The notes beneath the pieces are model-generated. The model was not told where the DNA came from, searched no databases, and worked only from the letters and a program-made list of their open reading frames with translations. A DNA stretch of 64,000 nt, from the NCBI RefSeq assembly GCF_025377685.1, contig NZ_JACEHK010000017.1:1-64000 (forward strand). Direction: 5' to 3'. A program made the translations under genes and the position numbers. Shown here in pieces: positions 19,393 to 30,907 of the stretch (position 1 is its first letter; the number at the start of each line of letters is the position of its first letter). This DNA is from Anaerobacillus sp. CMMVII. GTDB lineage: Bacteria; Bacillota; Bacilli; Bacillales; Anaerobacillaceae.

Positions 19393-19440
19393 AAAACTAC
19401 GAACAAATAAATATATATTTTGAATATTGTTCGGAATTTA
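19393..19440 (+). promoter_or_regulatory. Pair of inverted PurBoxes upstream of purA
   Basis: ACTACGAACAAAT (core CGAAC at 19400-19404) and, inverted, ATTGTTCGGAATTT (core GTTCG at 19429-19433; its complement AAATTCCGAACAAT matches the PurR consensus). The 24-base gap between the cores is identical to that at the pbuG-like gene near 54926. PurR should repress here when purines are plentiful. Confidence 0.85.
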
Positions 19441-19469
19441 TTGACTTCAGAAAAGTAAATTGTTACACT
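19441..19469 (+). promoter_or_regulatory. Sigma-A promoter of purA
   Basis: TTGACT (19441-19446) and TACACT (19464-19469) with a 17-base spacer, directly downstream of the PurBox pair. Confidence 0.75.
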
Positions 19470-19545
19470 AGCTATGGTTTTGAATGATTTAGGGAATATA
19501 AGATAAAAATATATAAGCATTGATTATTTGCGGAGGTGTACATAA

Positions 19546-20832
<1,287 letters not shown>

Positions 20833-20844
20833 GTAAATAATAAG

Positions 20845-20877
20845 AAATGCCTGGAGTTGATCTAGGCATTTTTTGTT
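20845..20877 (+). terminator. Terminator after purA
   Basis: AATGCCT...AGGCATT forms a 7-bp stem followed by TTTTTTG. Confidence 0.75.
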
Positions 20878-21149
20878 TGCTTATTACTAATACAATAATT
20901 TGGCTAAAAGTTACGAGATGTATTTTAAATAAATAAGGCTATTGCTGTCTAAAAAAACCTTGTTGCTAAGCCCATTGTGAATAGATCAATTAGAATACAT
21001 CGCGCTTTAATTTTTAAAAATCGACTAATTAGCCAAAACCAAGTAATTCCAGATTAAAATCTCTTGCTTTTCATTAATAATTTCTGTAATATAGGACAAG
21101 TGTTGAAAAACACATCGAAACATGTTTAAAAAAGTTTTTTAAAAAAGAC

Positions 21150-21178
21150 TTGCATTGATTATTTTAATATGTTATTAT
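21150..21178 (+). promoter_or_regulatory. Sigma-A promoter of the tRNA cluster
   Basis: TTGCAT (21150-21155) and TATTAT (21173-21178) with a 17-base spacer, followed by a roughly 150-base leader containing the hairpin GAGATGACCCATTATCTC. The rest of the 20878-21330 gap is AT-rich; I see no gene in it. Confidence 0.65.
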
Positions 21179-21330
21179 TAATCTTGTCGTCACGAGATGA
21201 CCCATTATCTCAGTGGCGAGCGAAGCATCTTTGAACTGACAGCGAGTTGTTTCGACGGATACTCTTCGAAGCAAAGCTGGAAGAGGAAGAAACAGGTATT
21301 AATCTGTAAGAATTAATATATAGTTATCAA

Positions 21331-21406
21331 GAGCCATTAGCTCAGTTGGTAGAGCATCTGACTTTTAATCAGAGGGTCGAAGGTTCGAATCCTTCATGGC
21401 TCACCA
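21331..21406 (+). tRNA. tRNA-Lys (TTT)
   Basis: Acceptor GAGCCAT pairs with ATGGCTC, anticodon loop reads CTTTTAA with anticodon TTT, T-arm GGTTCGAATCC, CCA encoded. First of six tRNAs. Confidence 0.97.
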
Positions 21407-21420
21407 TTTTTCATCTCAGT

Positions 21421-21495
21421 GGCCCGTTGGTCAAGCGGTTAAGACACCGCCCTTTCACGGCGGTAACACGGGTTCGAATCCCGTACGGGTCACCA
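21421..21495 (+). tRNA. tRNA-Glu (TTC)
   Basis: Acceptor GGCCCGT pairs with ACGGGTC (one G-T pair), anticodon TTC in loop CTTTCAC, CCA encoded. It starts 14 bases after tRNA-Lys. Confidence 0.97.
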
Positions 21496-21585
21496 TTTTA
21501 TATCTTGTGTTGTAAAAAACATGGAAATGGGATATAATAATATTTGTCGGATTGAGCAAGGACAGAATTAAATAATTTTTATTAT

Positions 21586-21665
<80 letters not shown>

Positions 21666-21797
21666 CGTAAACATCTTGAATAATCATCGTTGTAGAATTT
21701 GCGACGAGGAGCTAATGCACCGCAGGAGCACAGTACCAGGTACTTTAATAAAAACTCTTTACTGGCATTGCATTAAATCAAGATATCTACTATTGAT

Positions 21798-21873
21798 GGA
21801 CCCGTGGTGTAGCGGTTAACATGCCTGCCTGTCACGCAGGAGATCGCCGGTTCGATCCCGGTCGGGTCCGCCA
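21798..21873 (+). tRNA. tRNA-Asp (GTC)
   Basis: Acceptor GGACCCG pairs with CGGGTCC, anticodon GTC in loop CTGTCAC, CCA encoded. Confidence 0.97.
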
Positions 21874-21909
21874 TTTTGTTAATTAGTAATTAGTAATTAT
21901 TTATATATT

Positions 21910-21985
<76 letters not shown>

Positions 21986-22000
21986 CTATAATCAAGGCAT

Positions 22001-22073
<73 letters not shown>

Positions 22074-22088
22074 CTCTTATATAAAGAT

Positions 22089-22126
22089 TAAAGTCTATCA
22101 GTTACTGATAGACTTTTATTTTTTGC
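22089..22126 (+). terminator. Terminator of the tRNA cluster
   Basis: AAGTCTATCAG and CTGATAGACTT form a perfect stem with a TTA loop, followed by TTATTTTTT. Confidence 0.9.
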
Positions 22127-22327
22127 CCTGCTTCTAGGACTATCGATACTTAAATTGGAAGAAATATTCCAGTAATGATACAATTATATTACGTTTTCTT
22201 TATTTTTCTGACAAATTAATTGGTATTGTGATAAAATACAAAGGATTATAGTATCTCTATTTTTTAGTAGTTTAGTAGGGTATTTGAATAGAGAGTAGTA
22301 AGTATATAGTAGTGTAGGAGGAGAACC

Positions 22328-23844
22328 ATGGAAGATTACAAACGCCGGTTAGATCAACTACAAGAAAAACTTAAAGGTATAACAAAAGGTAGTTTAAACA
22401 CAATAAAACAATTATCAAAAAAATATAAAAAGCAATAGGAACAAGTTTATGTATAGCTGCTTTATTAACAACAAGCGTACATACAGATACAGTAAAAGCT
22501 GAGGATCCTACAAAACTAAAGGTTAAAACGATTTATCATGTATATATGGATAATCACCGGGTAGGTTCGGTCGATGAAAAAAGTCAAGTTGACCGTATAA
22601 TTAATTCGAAAATTAACGAATATGCTGATGCTTATTCCGACGTAGAACTGGTTATTGGTGAAGAGCTTAAGTTTATTCCAGAAGTGGTGTTTACTTCAAG
22701 AGCCAATACTAGTGAAACTCTTAAAAAGTTAGAAAATAGTTTAACAGTTAAAGCAGAAGCCCTTGCTTTAATGGTTGATGGAAATGAAGTAGGGTATGTT
22801 CGTTCCGAAGAAGAATACAACACTGTTGTGCAGGAATTAATGCTGCAGTATGTCTCTGAAAAGGACTTGGCTACTATACTAAAGGCAAAAGAGGAAGGCA
22901 CAACAGTCAAACAGCCTGCTGTTGGAGAAAGTGTTACTTTAGACGTTACATTGTCAAAGGATATTGAGGCTGAAAAAGCAACAGTTCATCTTCGTGATAT
23001 ATTATCAGTGAAAGATGCAATTAAGCAGCTCAATTTAGGCACGTTAGAAGATGATCTTTATGAAGTTCAACCAGGTGATGTATTAGGAACAATTGCCGAG
23101 GCACATGATCTTGCTATTTCGGAAATATTAGCACTTAATCCTAACATTACAGAAAATACGCTACTGCAAATTGGTGATGAATTAAACGTTACAGTGTATA
23201 AGCCGATTGTTAAAGTTATTGTACAAGAAGCTTTGACTGATAAAGAAGAAATTCCATTCCAAACAGAAACAAAAGAAGATGCAAATATGTGGCGTGGTGA
23301 TACGAAAGTTCAACAAGCTGGACATGCAGGTGAAAGAGTTGTTAGCTATAATATTACCCGGGAAAACGGGCGAACACTTAAGAGAGAAATTGTAAGTGAA
23401 AAAGTAACCAAAGAGCCACAAAATCGGATTATACTAAAAGGAACAAAGGTTACTCCTTCTAGAGGTTCTGGACAGCTTGGCTGGCCTGCTGTTGGTGGGT
23501 ATATTTCAAGTTATCAGGGTATGCGTTGGGGAAGATTCCACAGAGGAATTGATATTGCAAGACCGTCAAATCGTAATATTTTAGCTGCCGATAATGGTAC
23601 AGTATCTTTTGCTGGCTGGGATGGTGGCGGTTATGGTAATAAAATTATTATTAATCATAATAATGGAATGACAACTTTGTACGCACACTTAGCTTCAATT
23701 GATGTAAGAGTTGGACAAACGGTAGCAAAAGGGCAAAAAATAGGTGTAATGGGATCAACAGGTAATTCGACTGGAGTTCATTTACACTTTGAGGTTACTC
23801 AGAATGGGAATTTAAAAAACCCAATGGAGTTTTTAAATAGATAA
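22328..23844 (+). CDS. M23 family metallopeptidase with LysM and G5 domains
   Basis: A secreted or membrane-anchored peptidoglycan hydrolase of about 505 residues. Order: charged N terminus MEDYKRRLDQLQEKL, one hydrophobic segment (GTSLCIAALLTTSVHTD), LysM (YEVQPGDVLGTIAEAHDL...GDELNV), G5 (EEIPFQTETKEDANM) and M23 with zinc ligands HRGIDIA and HLHFEV. ATG at 22328 follows GTAGGAGGAG. The frame breaks at about 22430 in an A run; the part downstream is a long open frame. It sits directly before walR, whose regulon in Bacillus contains wall hydrolases. Confidence 0.9.
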
Positions 23845-23855
23845 CGATCCTAGAA

Positions 23856-23922
23856 GGTCTGACTACTAGCAAAGGTATTGGTAGATTTATCAATTCGGTT
23901 GCTAATAAAGTCAGGCCTTTTA
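23856..23922 (+). terminator. Terminator after M23 peptidase gene
   Basis: GGTCTGACT...TAGCAA and TTGCTA...AGTCAGGCC form a long interrupted hairpin, followed by TTTTATTT. Confidence 0.7.
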
Positions 23923-24001
23923 TTTGGGAAAAAGAGAGTCATAGTATGATAAAATAGACTAAGAAATGTAAGTTAGGACTAAGTCAGGAGTTGAGAATGG
24001 T

Positions 24002-24703
24002 ATGGAAAAGAAAATATTAGTTGTTGATGATGAACAGCCGATTGCAGACATTTTAAAGTTCAGCTTAGAAAAAGAGGGATTTACTGTTGAATGTGCTTAC
24101 GATGGTGAAGAAGCGATTAGAAAAGTAGTTCAGATTGTTCCTGACTTAATTTTATTAGATATTATGCTTCCACTAAAAGATGGAATGGAAGTATGCCGTG
24201 AAGTTAGAAAGAAATTTGATATGCCAATCATTATGTTGACAGCAAAAGATTCTGAGATTGATAAAGTTTTGGGTCTAGAATTAGGTGCTGATGATTACGT
24301 AACGAAACCGTTTAGTACGAGAGAGCTATTAGCTAGAGTTAAGGCTAACTTAAGACGACACCAGCAAAAAGCCGACGAAGTGACTTCGGATAAGAAGGAG
24401 CTCTATATTGGCTCGCTTGTTATTCAACCTGATGCTTATTTGGTGACAAAACGTGGAGAAGCTATCGAACTGACTCATCGTGAATTTGAGCTAATTTATT
24501 ATTTAGCAAAACATATGGGACAAGTGATGACAAGAGAACACCTTCTACAAGCCGTTTGGGGTTATGACTATTTTGGGGATGTCCGAACGGTCGATGTTAC
24601 TGTCCGCAGGCTAAGAGAAAAAGTTGAAGATAATCCTAGTCATCCAAATTGGATTATCACAAGAAGAGGAGTAGGCTATTATCTAAAGAATTATGAGGAG
24701 TAA
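24002..24703 (+). CDS. walR: WalR, response regulator of cell-wall homeostasis
   Basis: An OmpR-family regulator of 233 residues, essential in Bacillus and Staphylococcus. Receiver domain (1-120): acidic pocket VVDDEQ, phospho-acceptor Asp in LILLDIMLP, Lys in DDYVTKPF. Winged-helix DNA-binding domain (about 130-233): [15 protein letters not shown] and [13 protein letters not shown]. It controls autolysins and wall genes together with WalK. ATG at 24002; first gene of walRKHIJ-htrA. Confidence 0.97.
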   Translation: MEKKILVVDDEQPIADILKFSLEKEGFTVECAYDGEEAIRKVVQIVPDLILLDIMLPLKDGMEVCREVRKKFDMPIIMLTAKDSEIDKVLGLELGADDYVTKPFSTRELLARVKANLRRHQQKADEVTSDKKELYIGSLVIQPDAYLVTKRGEAIELTHREFELIYYLAKHMGQVMTREHLLQAVWGYDYFGDVRTVDVTVRRLREKVEDNPSHPNWIITRRGVGYYLKNYEE

Positions 24704-24708
24704 TTATT

Positions 24709-26526
24709 ATGGATAAAGTCGGTTTTTTTAAATCAATACACGTGAAAATTGTCATTATTTATGTGTTATTGATTTTAATTGCAATGCAAGTAATTGGTGT
24801 TTATTTCACCAAGCAGCTTGAAGATCAACTCGTAGACAATTTTTTTGAAATGTTAGATGAAAGGGCCAACCTTTTAGCTTATAACGTTGAACAAGAAATG
24901 AAAAAAAACCGTGATGAAACGACGCCAACACTACGGTCCGATATTGATATTTTGCTTCGTGAATTCTTTTCAATTGATAATGCTGAAGTTCAGGTTGTTG
25001 ATAAAAATAAGGTTGTTTTGAGTGTTTCAAATTTCCAAAAACGACATGTTATCGGACAAAGGACAACGGAGGTTCGTGTTAAACGTGCCTTACTTGGCAC
25101 TGATGATGAAGATATCCTTCGTGATCAAGCGACAGGGCATCGGATGAGAGTTTTGGCTGTACCTGTAAAATCAAATAATGAAACAATCGGAGCCATTTAT
25201 ATTGAAGCTTCAATGGAAGAGATTTATGAGCAAATGAGACAGATAAATCAAATCTTAATGACAGGTACAATTATTGCCCTATTGATCACTGCTGCTTTGG
25301 GGATCCTTCTTGCACGAACGCTAACAAGACCAATTCTTGATATGCGTAGGCAAGCACAGGTTTTGGGAAAAGGTGATTTTACAAGAAAAGTACATGTTTA
25401 TGGTAAAGACGAAATTGGCCAGTTAGCGATTACGTTTAATGAACTTACAAATAAATTAAAAGATGCCAATGCTACAACTGAGGCAGAAAAACGAAAGCTA
25501 ACTTCAGTTCTGTCACATATGACTGACGGGGTAATTGCTACTGATAAAGAAGGAAATATTATTTTAATTAATAAGCAAGCGGAGCTACTTCTCGCTGTTT
25601 CTCAAGAACAAATTTTGGGAACAGCGATTGTTGAATTACTACGTTTATCGGAATCCTTTACATTAGCTGATTTAATAAGTCATGCAGAGCCGTTGCTTTT
25701 AGACTTTGGTAATATCGAAAAAGAATATTTATTAGAAGCAAGTTTTTCGGTGATCCAAAAGGAGGAAGGCGATTTTAACGGGCTAATCACTGTCCTCCAT
25801 GATGTTACTGAGCAAGAAAAAATTGAAACAGAGCGACGTGAATTTGTTGCTAATGTATCGCATGAGCTCAGAACGCCTCTTACTTCAATGAAAAGCTATC
25901 TCGAAGCTTTAGAGGATGGTGCACTTCATGATCCAGCAATTGCACCGCGATTTTTGAATGTTGCTCAAACGGAAACAGAACGAATGATTCGGCTTGTGAA
26001 CGATTTACTACAACTATCAAAAATGGATAGTAAAGATTATCGCTTAAATTTTGAAACTACTGATGTAACAAGGTTGTTAAATAGTATTATTGATCGCTAT
26101 GAGCTTGTATCTGATCGAGAGAAAATTACGTTTCAAAGAAATAATTCTGATCAAACAATATTCGCAATGGTCGATCGGGACAAATTAACTCAAGTTATTG
26201 ATAATATTTTATCGAATGCTGTGAAATATTCACCTGAGGGTGGGAAAATTTCTATTACACTTGAAGAAAGTGAAAGGTACTTTACGATTAGTGTTAGTGA
26301 CGAAGGCGTTGGAATCCCGAAGGAAAGTTTACCACAAGTGTTTGACCGCTTTTACCGTGTTGATAAGGCACGTTCACGAAAACTAGGGGGCACAGGGCTA
26401 GGTTTAGCAATCGCTAAGCAAATTGTTCTAGCACATGAAGGATATATTTCGGTTGATAGTGAGTGGAATATTGGCACAACAATCTCTTTTACATTACCTT
26501 ATTCTGTAGAGAAGGTGGTGGGTTAA
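24709..26526 (+). CDS. walK: WalK, sensor histidine kinase
   Basis: A 605-residue membrane kinase paired with WalR. Order: TM1 (about 12-32), extracellular PASdc-like sensor (about 35-180), TM2 (about 185-205), HAMP (ARTLTRPILDMRRQA), cytoplasmic PAS (MTDGVIATDKEGNIILIN), HisKA with FVANVSHELRTPLTSMKS, and HATPase with NILSNAVKYSPEGG, DEGVGIP and GGTGLGLAI. All catalytic motifs are intact. It starts five bases after the walR stop. Confidence 0.97.
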   Translation: MDKVGFFKSIHVKIVIIYVLLILIAMQVIGVYFTKQLEDQLVDNFFEMLDERANLLAYNVEQEMKKNRDETTPTLRSDIDILLREFFSIDNAEVQVVDKNKVVLSVSNFQKRHVIGQRTTEVRVKRALLGTDDEDILRDQATGHRMRVLAVPVKSNNETIGAIYIEASMEEIYEQMRQINQILMTGTIIALLITAALGILLARTLTRPILDMRRQAQVLGKGDFTRKVHVYGKDEIGQLAITFNELTNKLKDANATTEAEKRKLTSVLSHMTDGVIATDKEGNIILINKQAELLLAVSQEQILGTAIVELLRLSESFTLADLISHAEPLLLDFGNIEKEYLLEASFSVIQKEEGDFNGLITVLHDVTEQEKIETERREFVANVSHELRTPLTSMKSYLEALEDGALHDPAIAPRFLNVAQTETERMIRLVNDLLQLSKMDSKDYRLNFETTDVTRLLNSIIDRYELVSDREKITFQRNNSDQTIFAMVDRDKLTQVIDNILSNAVKYSPEGGKISITLEESERYFTISVSDEGVGIPKESLPQVFDRFYRVDKARSRKLGGTGLGLAIAKQIVLAHEGYISVDSEWNIGTTISFTLPYSVEKVVG

Positions 26527-26527
26527 A

Positions 26528-27884
26528 ATGATTGAGCGCATTAAGACAGGTACGCTTTGGTTATTAATTTTACTAAGTATATTTTTAACAATACAAATTT
26601 GGACCTTTCAGCCTAACTATGCCATTTTGAAGAGCACAGAGTATATTGATAATACTCAAATTGGTGAAGAAAAGAAATTGCAGCAGGTTATTAGGCCGAA
26701 ACAGGTGGTTGTGCATCATGAAGGTGGTCATTACTTTTCACCGTTAGATAGTTTTGACTTTATTGATCATTTCTTTGAAGAATACTCTGGTGCGGTTTTA
26801 GAGCAATTTATACTTTTACCAAACATTCAAACGTTTAGCCGCCATGAATCGGGTTCAAAAATAGAATTTATTTTTCCAACAAGTATTCCTGCTGAAGCGA
26901 TAAAAGAGATTTTTCAAATTAGTGGTAACCAGGTTTTTATTGATAGTGTTGATCGGATTGTTTTGTTTTTAACAAGTGAGCAAGGGAAAGAGCAAATAGA
27001 TGTGAAATTAATTTCTAATGATGCTCAAATGGTTGTTCAGGCTCAAACAAATATATCAGTTAGTAAGTTTAAAGAGGATATCCAGGTAGAGTCTAACGAT
27101 GCTTATTATAAAGTATTTCCTTATGATGTTAAGCTCTTTGGTAATGGTTTCAAGAAGACGGTATATTTACCACTAGAGTCTCATTACGTGAATAGTGTAA
27201 CTTATTTAGCAAAGCCAATTCCAACTGAGCACTTTAAACAAGTTCTTTTTAGTGATCCGAATTTCGTCAAACAGTACTTACAGTCAAATGGCGAAGAATC
27301 CTTCACTGATGGGAATCGGATGGTCAATATTTTACAAGGTGGAAATGTATTACGTTACATTAATCCTACTATTGGTGATTTAATTGAGCGCGGAAATAAG
27401 CATATCTTATATAGTGCTCTTGACTTTTTAAATGCTCATGGAGGCTTCACAAATTCATTTTATTATGATTCTACCAAGTCGTTCGGATCTACCGAGGAGG
27501 TTATTTTCGACTCTTAGTTGACGGTGTTCCCGTTTATCGTTCTAGTCTATTTGAGGTAACGAATCATCTATATGAAATTTCGTTACAACGTGGGAGTGGT
27601 AATCAAATTGAACAGTACATTCGGCCGTTATTTTTCTTGGAGAATGAACCAATCAATATTACAAAATCTACAAAGTTACCATCAGGTAGTGAATTGATTG
27701 AAGCACTTCAGAATATTGAGGGTTTTCAGTCACATTTCCTAACAGACATTAACTATGGATTTATGATGATTAAACGCCAGTCATTTGTGATTTTTGAACC
27801 AAGGTGGTTTATCAATATAATGGTGAGTGGGAAGCAGTTCAGATTGTTGATGATAGTGAGGGGATAACAAATGGATTGGAGTAG
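26528..27884 (+). CDS. walH: WalH (YycH), regulator of WalK
   Basis: WalH is a membrane-anchored extracellular protein which with WalI binds WalK and tunes its activity. One N-terminal TM helix (TLWLLILLSIFLTIQIW), then an all-extracellular YycH domain including NPTIGDLIERG and ALDFLNAHGGF. The frame breaks near 27503 and near 27805, both fitting a lost T. Restored, it ends at 27884 and overlaps walI by 14 bases, the usual arrangement, for about 452 residues. It begins two bases after walK. Confidence 0.88.
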
Positions 27885-28665
27885 AGCAAAAACAATTTTT
27901 ATCATTACTTTTTTGCTTCTTAATATTTTCCTTGGCTATCAACTAAATGAAAAAAAAACTGCTAGTAATCTTAATTTTGTAGCAGAAGCTACGTTACAGG
28001 AACGACTATCGGAAATGAATATTACCATTGCTGCTGAGTTGCATGAGGAGCAACTAACTGGCACCTATATTAGTGGTTCAAGTGAACTGCCACTAGATAC
28101 TCTGATTACTAGTAAACTAGCCAATCAGGAAGTCATAAAAGTGACGGACGAAGTAGTTACAGTTAGCTTAGAGAAACCATTTCAATTATTTCAAGGTGAT
28201 ATAAGTGTTCAAGTTCAAGTGAAGGAATTTGTCAGTGAACATATTATCAATGGACAAGAATATCGCTATAGTCATTACAATGAAGAAATGAAGCAAGTTT
28301 ATTTTTTCCAGACGTATGAAGGCAAAAAGGTCGATAATTATGAAAGCGGACGATTTCCTTTAATGTTACAGCTAAATGAAGACTTGCAAATCACAACTTA
28401 TGAGCAAAACTATTTAACCATCCAGCCTATTCATCCACAGGGAAAAGAACAAGAAGTGATTTCAAGTATTAAAGCGATTGAGAAGCTTTTTAATGAGCAG
28501 CTAGTTCCACCAGATAGTAATATAACAAAGGTTGAGCTAAGTTATTTTAGTTTTTTCAAGCCACATGGTGAAGTCCAAGTGTTTGCACCAATGTGGAATA
28601 TTGGTGTCAATGAACAAATTTATTATGTTAACGCCATCGACGGCGCAATTCAAAATATACAATAA
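27871..28665 (+). CDS. walI: WalI (YycI), regulator of WalK
   Basis: 264 residues: MDWSRAKTIFIITFLLLNIFLGYQL is the signature TM start of YycI, followed by a YycI extracellular domain. It acts with WalH as a membrane complex on WalK. The open frame is intact. The end QIYYVNAIDGAIQNIQ is typical. Confidence 0.93.
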   Translation: MDWSRAKTIFIITFLLLNIFLGYQLNEKKTASNLNFVAEATLQERLSEMNITIAAELHEEQLTGTYISGSSELPLDTLITSKLANQEVIKVTDEVVTVSLEKPFQLFQGDISVQVQVKEFVSEHIINGQEYRYSHYNEEMKQVYFFQTYEGKKVDNYESGRFPLMLQLNEDLQITTYEQNYLTIQPIHPQGKEQEVISSIKAIEKLFNEQLVPPDSNITKVELSYFSFFKPHGEVQVFAPMWNIGVNEQIYYVNAIDGAIQNIQ

Positions 28666-28680
28666 TGGAGAGAATAACCT

Positions 28681-29474
28681 ATGAGCTTAAAATTCAGTGT
28701 TTTAGCAAGTGGTAGCTCTGGAAATGCCATTTATGTAGCTACGGAAAAACAGCGAATTTTAGTAGATGCAGGTCTAAGTGGTAAAGCAATGGATGATCTT
28801 TTTAAAAGATCGACTGTTGCCCGAGTGATTTAGATGCAATTCTAGTTAGTCATGAGCATAGTGACCATATCAAAGGGGTTGGGATATTAGCACGAAAGTA
28901 TCATATTCCTATTTATGCAAATGAAAAAACGTGGCAAGCGATGGACGGCTTGTTAGGAAAAATTCCTTTAGAGCAAAAATTTATTTTCGGGATGGAAGAA
29001 ACAAAGGTTTTTGGAGATATTGATATTGAATCATTTGGTGTTTCTCATGATGCTGCAGAACCTATGTTTTATGTCTTTCATCATGAAGGCAGAAAGCTAT
29101 CCCTTATTACTGATACAGGCTACGTAAGTGATCGCATGAAAGGGACGATCAAAGAATCCGACGTGTATATCTTTGAATCGAATCATGATACAAATATGTT
29201 AAGAATGGGAAAATACCCATGGAGCGTTAAGAGGCGAATTTTAAGCGATGTTGGCCACGTTTCAAATGAAGATGCAGCACTTGCCTTAGCAGACGTAATT
29301 GGAACGAAAGAAACACGCATTTACCTAGCGCATTTAAGTAAAGATAATAATATGAAGGACTTGGCTCATTTGACGGTGAAACAAACTCTAGCAGAACAAG
29401 GCTTTGAAGTTGGTGAGGAGTTAAAGTTATTTGATACAGATCCGGCAAAACCTACTGAACTTTTAGCAGTTTAA
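28681..29474 (+). CDS. walJ: WalJ (YycJ), MBL-fold exonuclease-like protein
   Basis: WalJ is a metallo-beta-lactamase-fold phosphodiesterase linked to DNA repair and replication. The ATG at 28681 begins [19 protein letters not shown], the family start. Metal motif HEHSDH follows, then [24 protein letters not shown] and a C-terminal AHLSKDNN. The frame breaks near 28812 in an A run, so the open frame seems to stop early; the rest is intact and totals about 264 residues. Confidence 0.9.
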
Positions 29475-29581
29475 AAGATTCATATATTGGAAATAACTGT
29501 TGAAAAAATAAATTAAAATACTGGATTCCCTAATAGTAAATTTGATAAATTATAGTTGAATTAATCTAAGGAGGGGTATTT

Positions 29582-30798
29582 ATGGGATACTACGATGAGC
29601 ATTATCAAACAGAACCCAAAAGGGAACAAAACACTGTTAGAAATATCGGAGTAGCATTTTTAAGTTCAGTAGTAGGAGCTTTGCTTATCATCTTTTCTGT
29701 TCCATTTCTCTCAAATGCGGGGTTACTTCCATATGAAGTAGTTCCAAAAGGTCAAAGTGAAAATAGTGCACAGCCTGAAAGTGAGCCAGTTTCATCACCG
29801 CTTGGCAATACTTTAAATGTGACAGTTCAATCTAATATTATCGACGCTGTTGAACTGGTATCAGATGCTGTCGTTGGTGTAATTAATATTCAACAATCTA
29901 ACTTTTGGAATTCTACACAAGGAGAGGGAACAGGCTCCGGTGTCATTTATAAAAAACGAACGACCACGCCTTCATTGTTACAAATCATCACGTAATTGAA
30001 GGAGCTGGACAAATTGAGGTTTCGTTAAGTGATGGCTCAAGAGTTCCTGCAGAATTACTAGGAACAGATATTATTACAGATCTAGCCGTGTTAAAAATTT
30101 CAGCAGAAGGTGTTGAGACAGTAGCTGAGTTCGGAAATTCAGAACTACTACGTGTAGGCGAACCAGCAATTGCAATTGGTAATCCGCTCGGGTTACAATT
30201 CTCGCGAACAGTTACCCAAGGAATTATTAGTGCAACCGAAAGAAGTGTACCGGTTGATTTAAATAAGGACGGTCGTGTTGACTGGGAAGCAGAAGTTTTA
30301 CAAACGGATGCAGCCATCAATCCCGGAAATAGTGGTGGTGCTCTTATTAATATTCAAGGGCAAGTCATTGGTATTAACTCAATGAAAATCGCCGGCTCAG
30401 TTGAAGGCATTGGCTTCTCCATTCCTAGTGCGATTGCCATTCCAGTCATTAATGACTTAGAAACATTCGGTGATGTACAGCGCCCACAGATGGGAGTAGT
30501 CATCCGCTCACTATCCGAAATACCGAGCTTCCATTGGAAAGATACGTTTAATCTTCCTGATGAAGTAAAAACAGGAGTCGTGATCGAGAGAGTGGAACCA
30601 ATGTCGCCAGCAGCTAAGTCTGGGTTAGGTGAATATGATGTTATTGTTTCTTTAGACGGAGTAGATATCCAAGATACTCATGACTTGCGTAAACATCTTT
30701 ATACGAAGAAAAAAATTGGTGATGAGCTAGAAGTAACCTACTACCGTGATGGTCATAGGCAAACGACAACGATCATATTAGCAAAACAAACATTATAG
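29582..30798 (+). CDS. htrC: HtrA-family serine protease (HtrC/YycK type)
   Basis: A membrane-anchored extracytoplasmic quality-control protease of about 405 residues. Order: TM helix ([17 protein letters not shown]), trypsin-like domain with His in NHHVIEG, Asp in ITDLAVLK and Ser in [11 protein letters not shown], then a PDZ domain (about 295-400) with [18 protein letters not shown]. All three catalytic residues are present. The frame breaks near 29958 in an A run. The ATG at 29582 follows AAGGAGGGG. It is the last gene of the wal locus, as in B. subtilis. Confidence 0.93.
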
Positions 30799-30803
30799 TA
30801 TAT

Positions 30804-30835
30804 ATGCCTATCACCTAGTGATAGGCATTTTTGCA
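30804..30835 (+). terminator. Terminator after htrC
   Basis: TGCCTATCAC...TGATAGGCA forms a stem of about nine pairs, followed by TTTTTG. Confidence 0.8.
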
Positions 30836-30907
30836 TTACTTTATGTTTAGTCTCATAATTATAGGGGAAACCAATAAAAGACTTTTACATAGGAGGATGA
30901 TGTTGTC

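Noticed and set aside
21185-21330. 5S or 16S rRNA fragment before the tRNA cluster
   Set aside because: The leader has a hairpin and a short CTTTGAACTGACAG resemblance to rRNA operon leaders, but no rRNA sequence.
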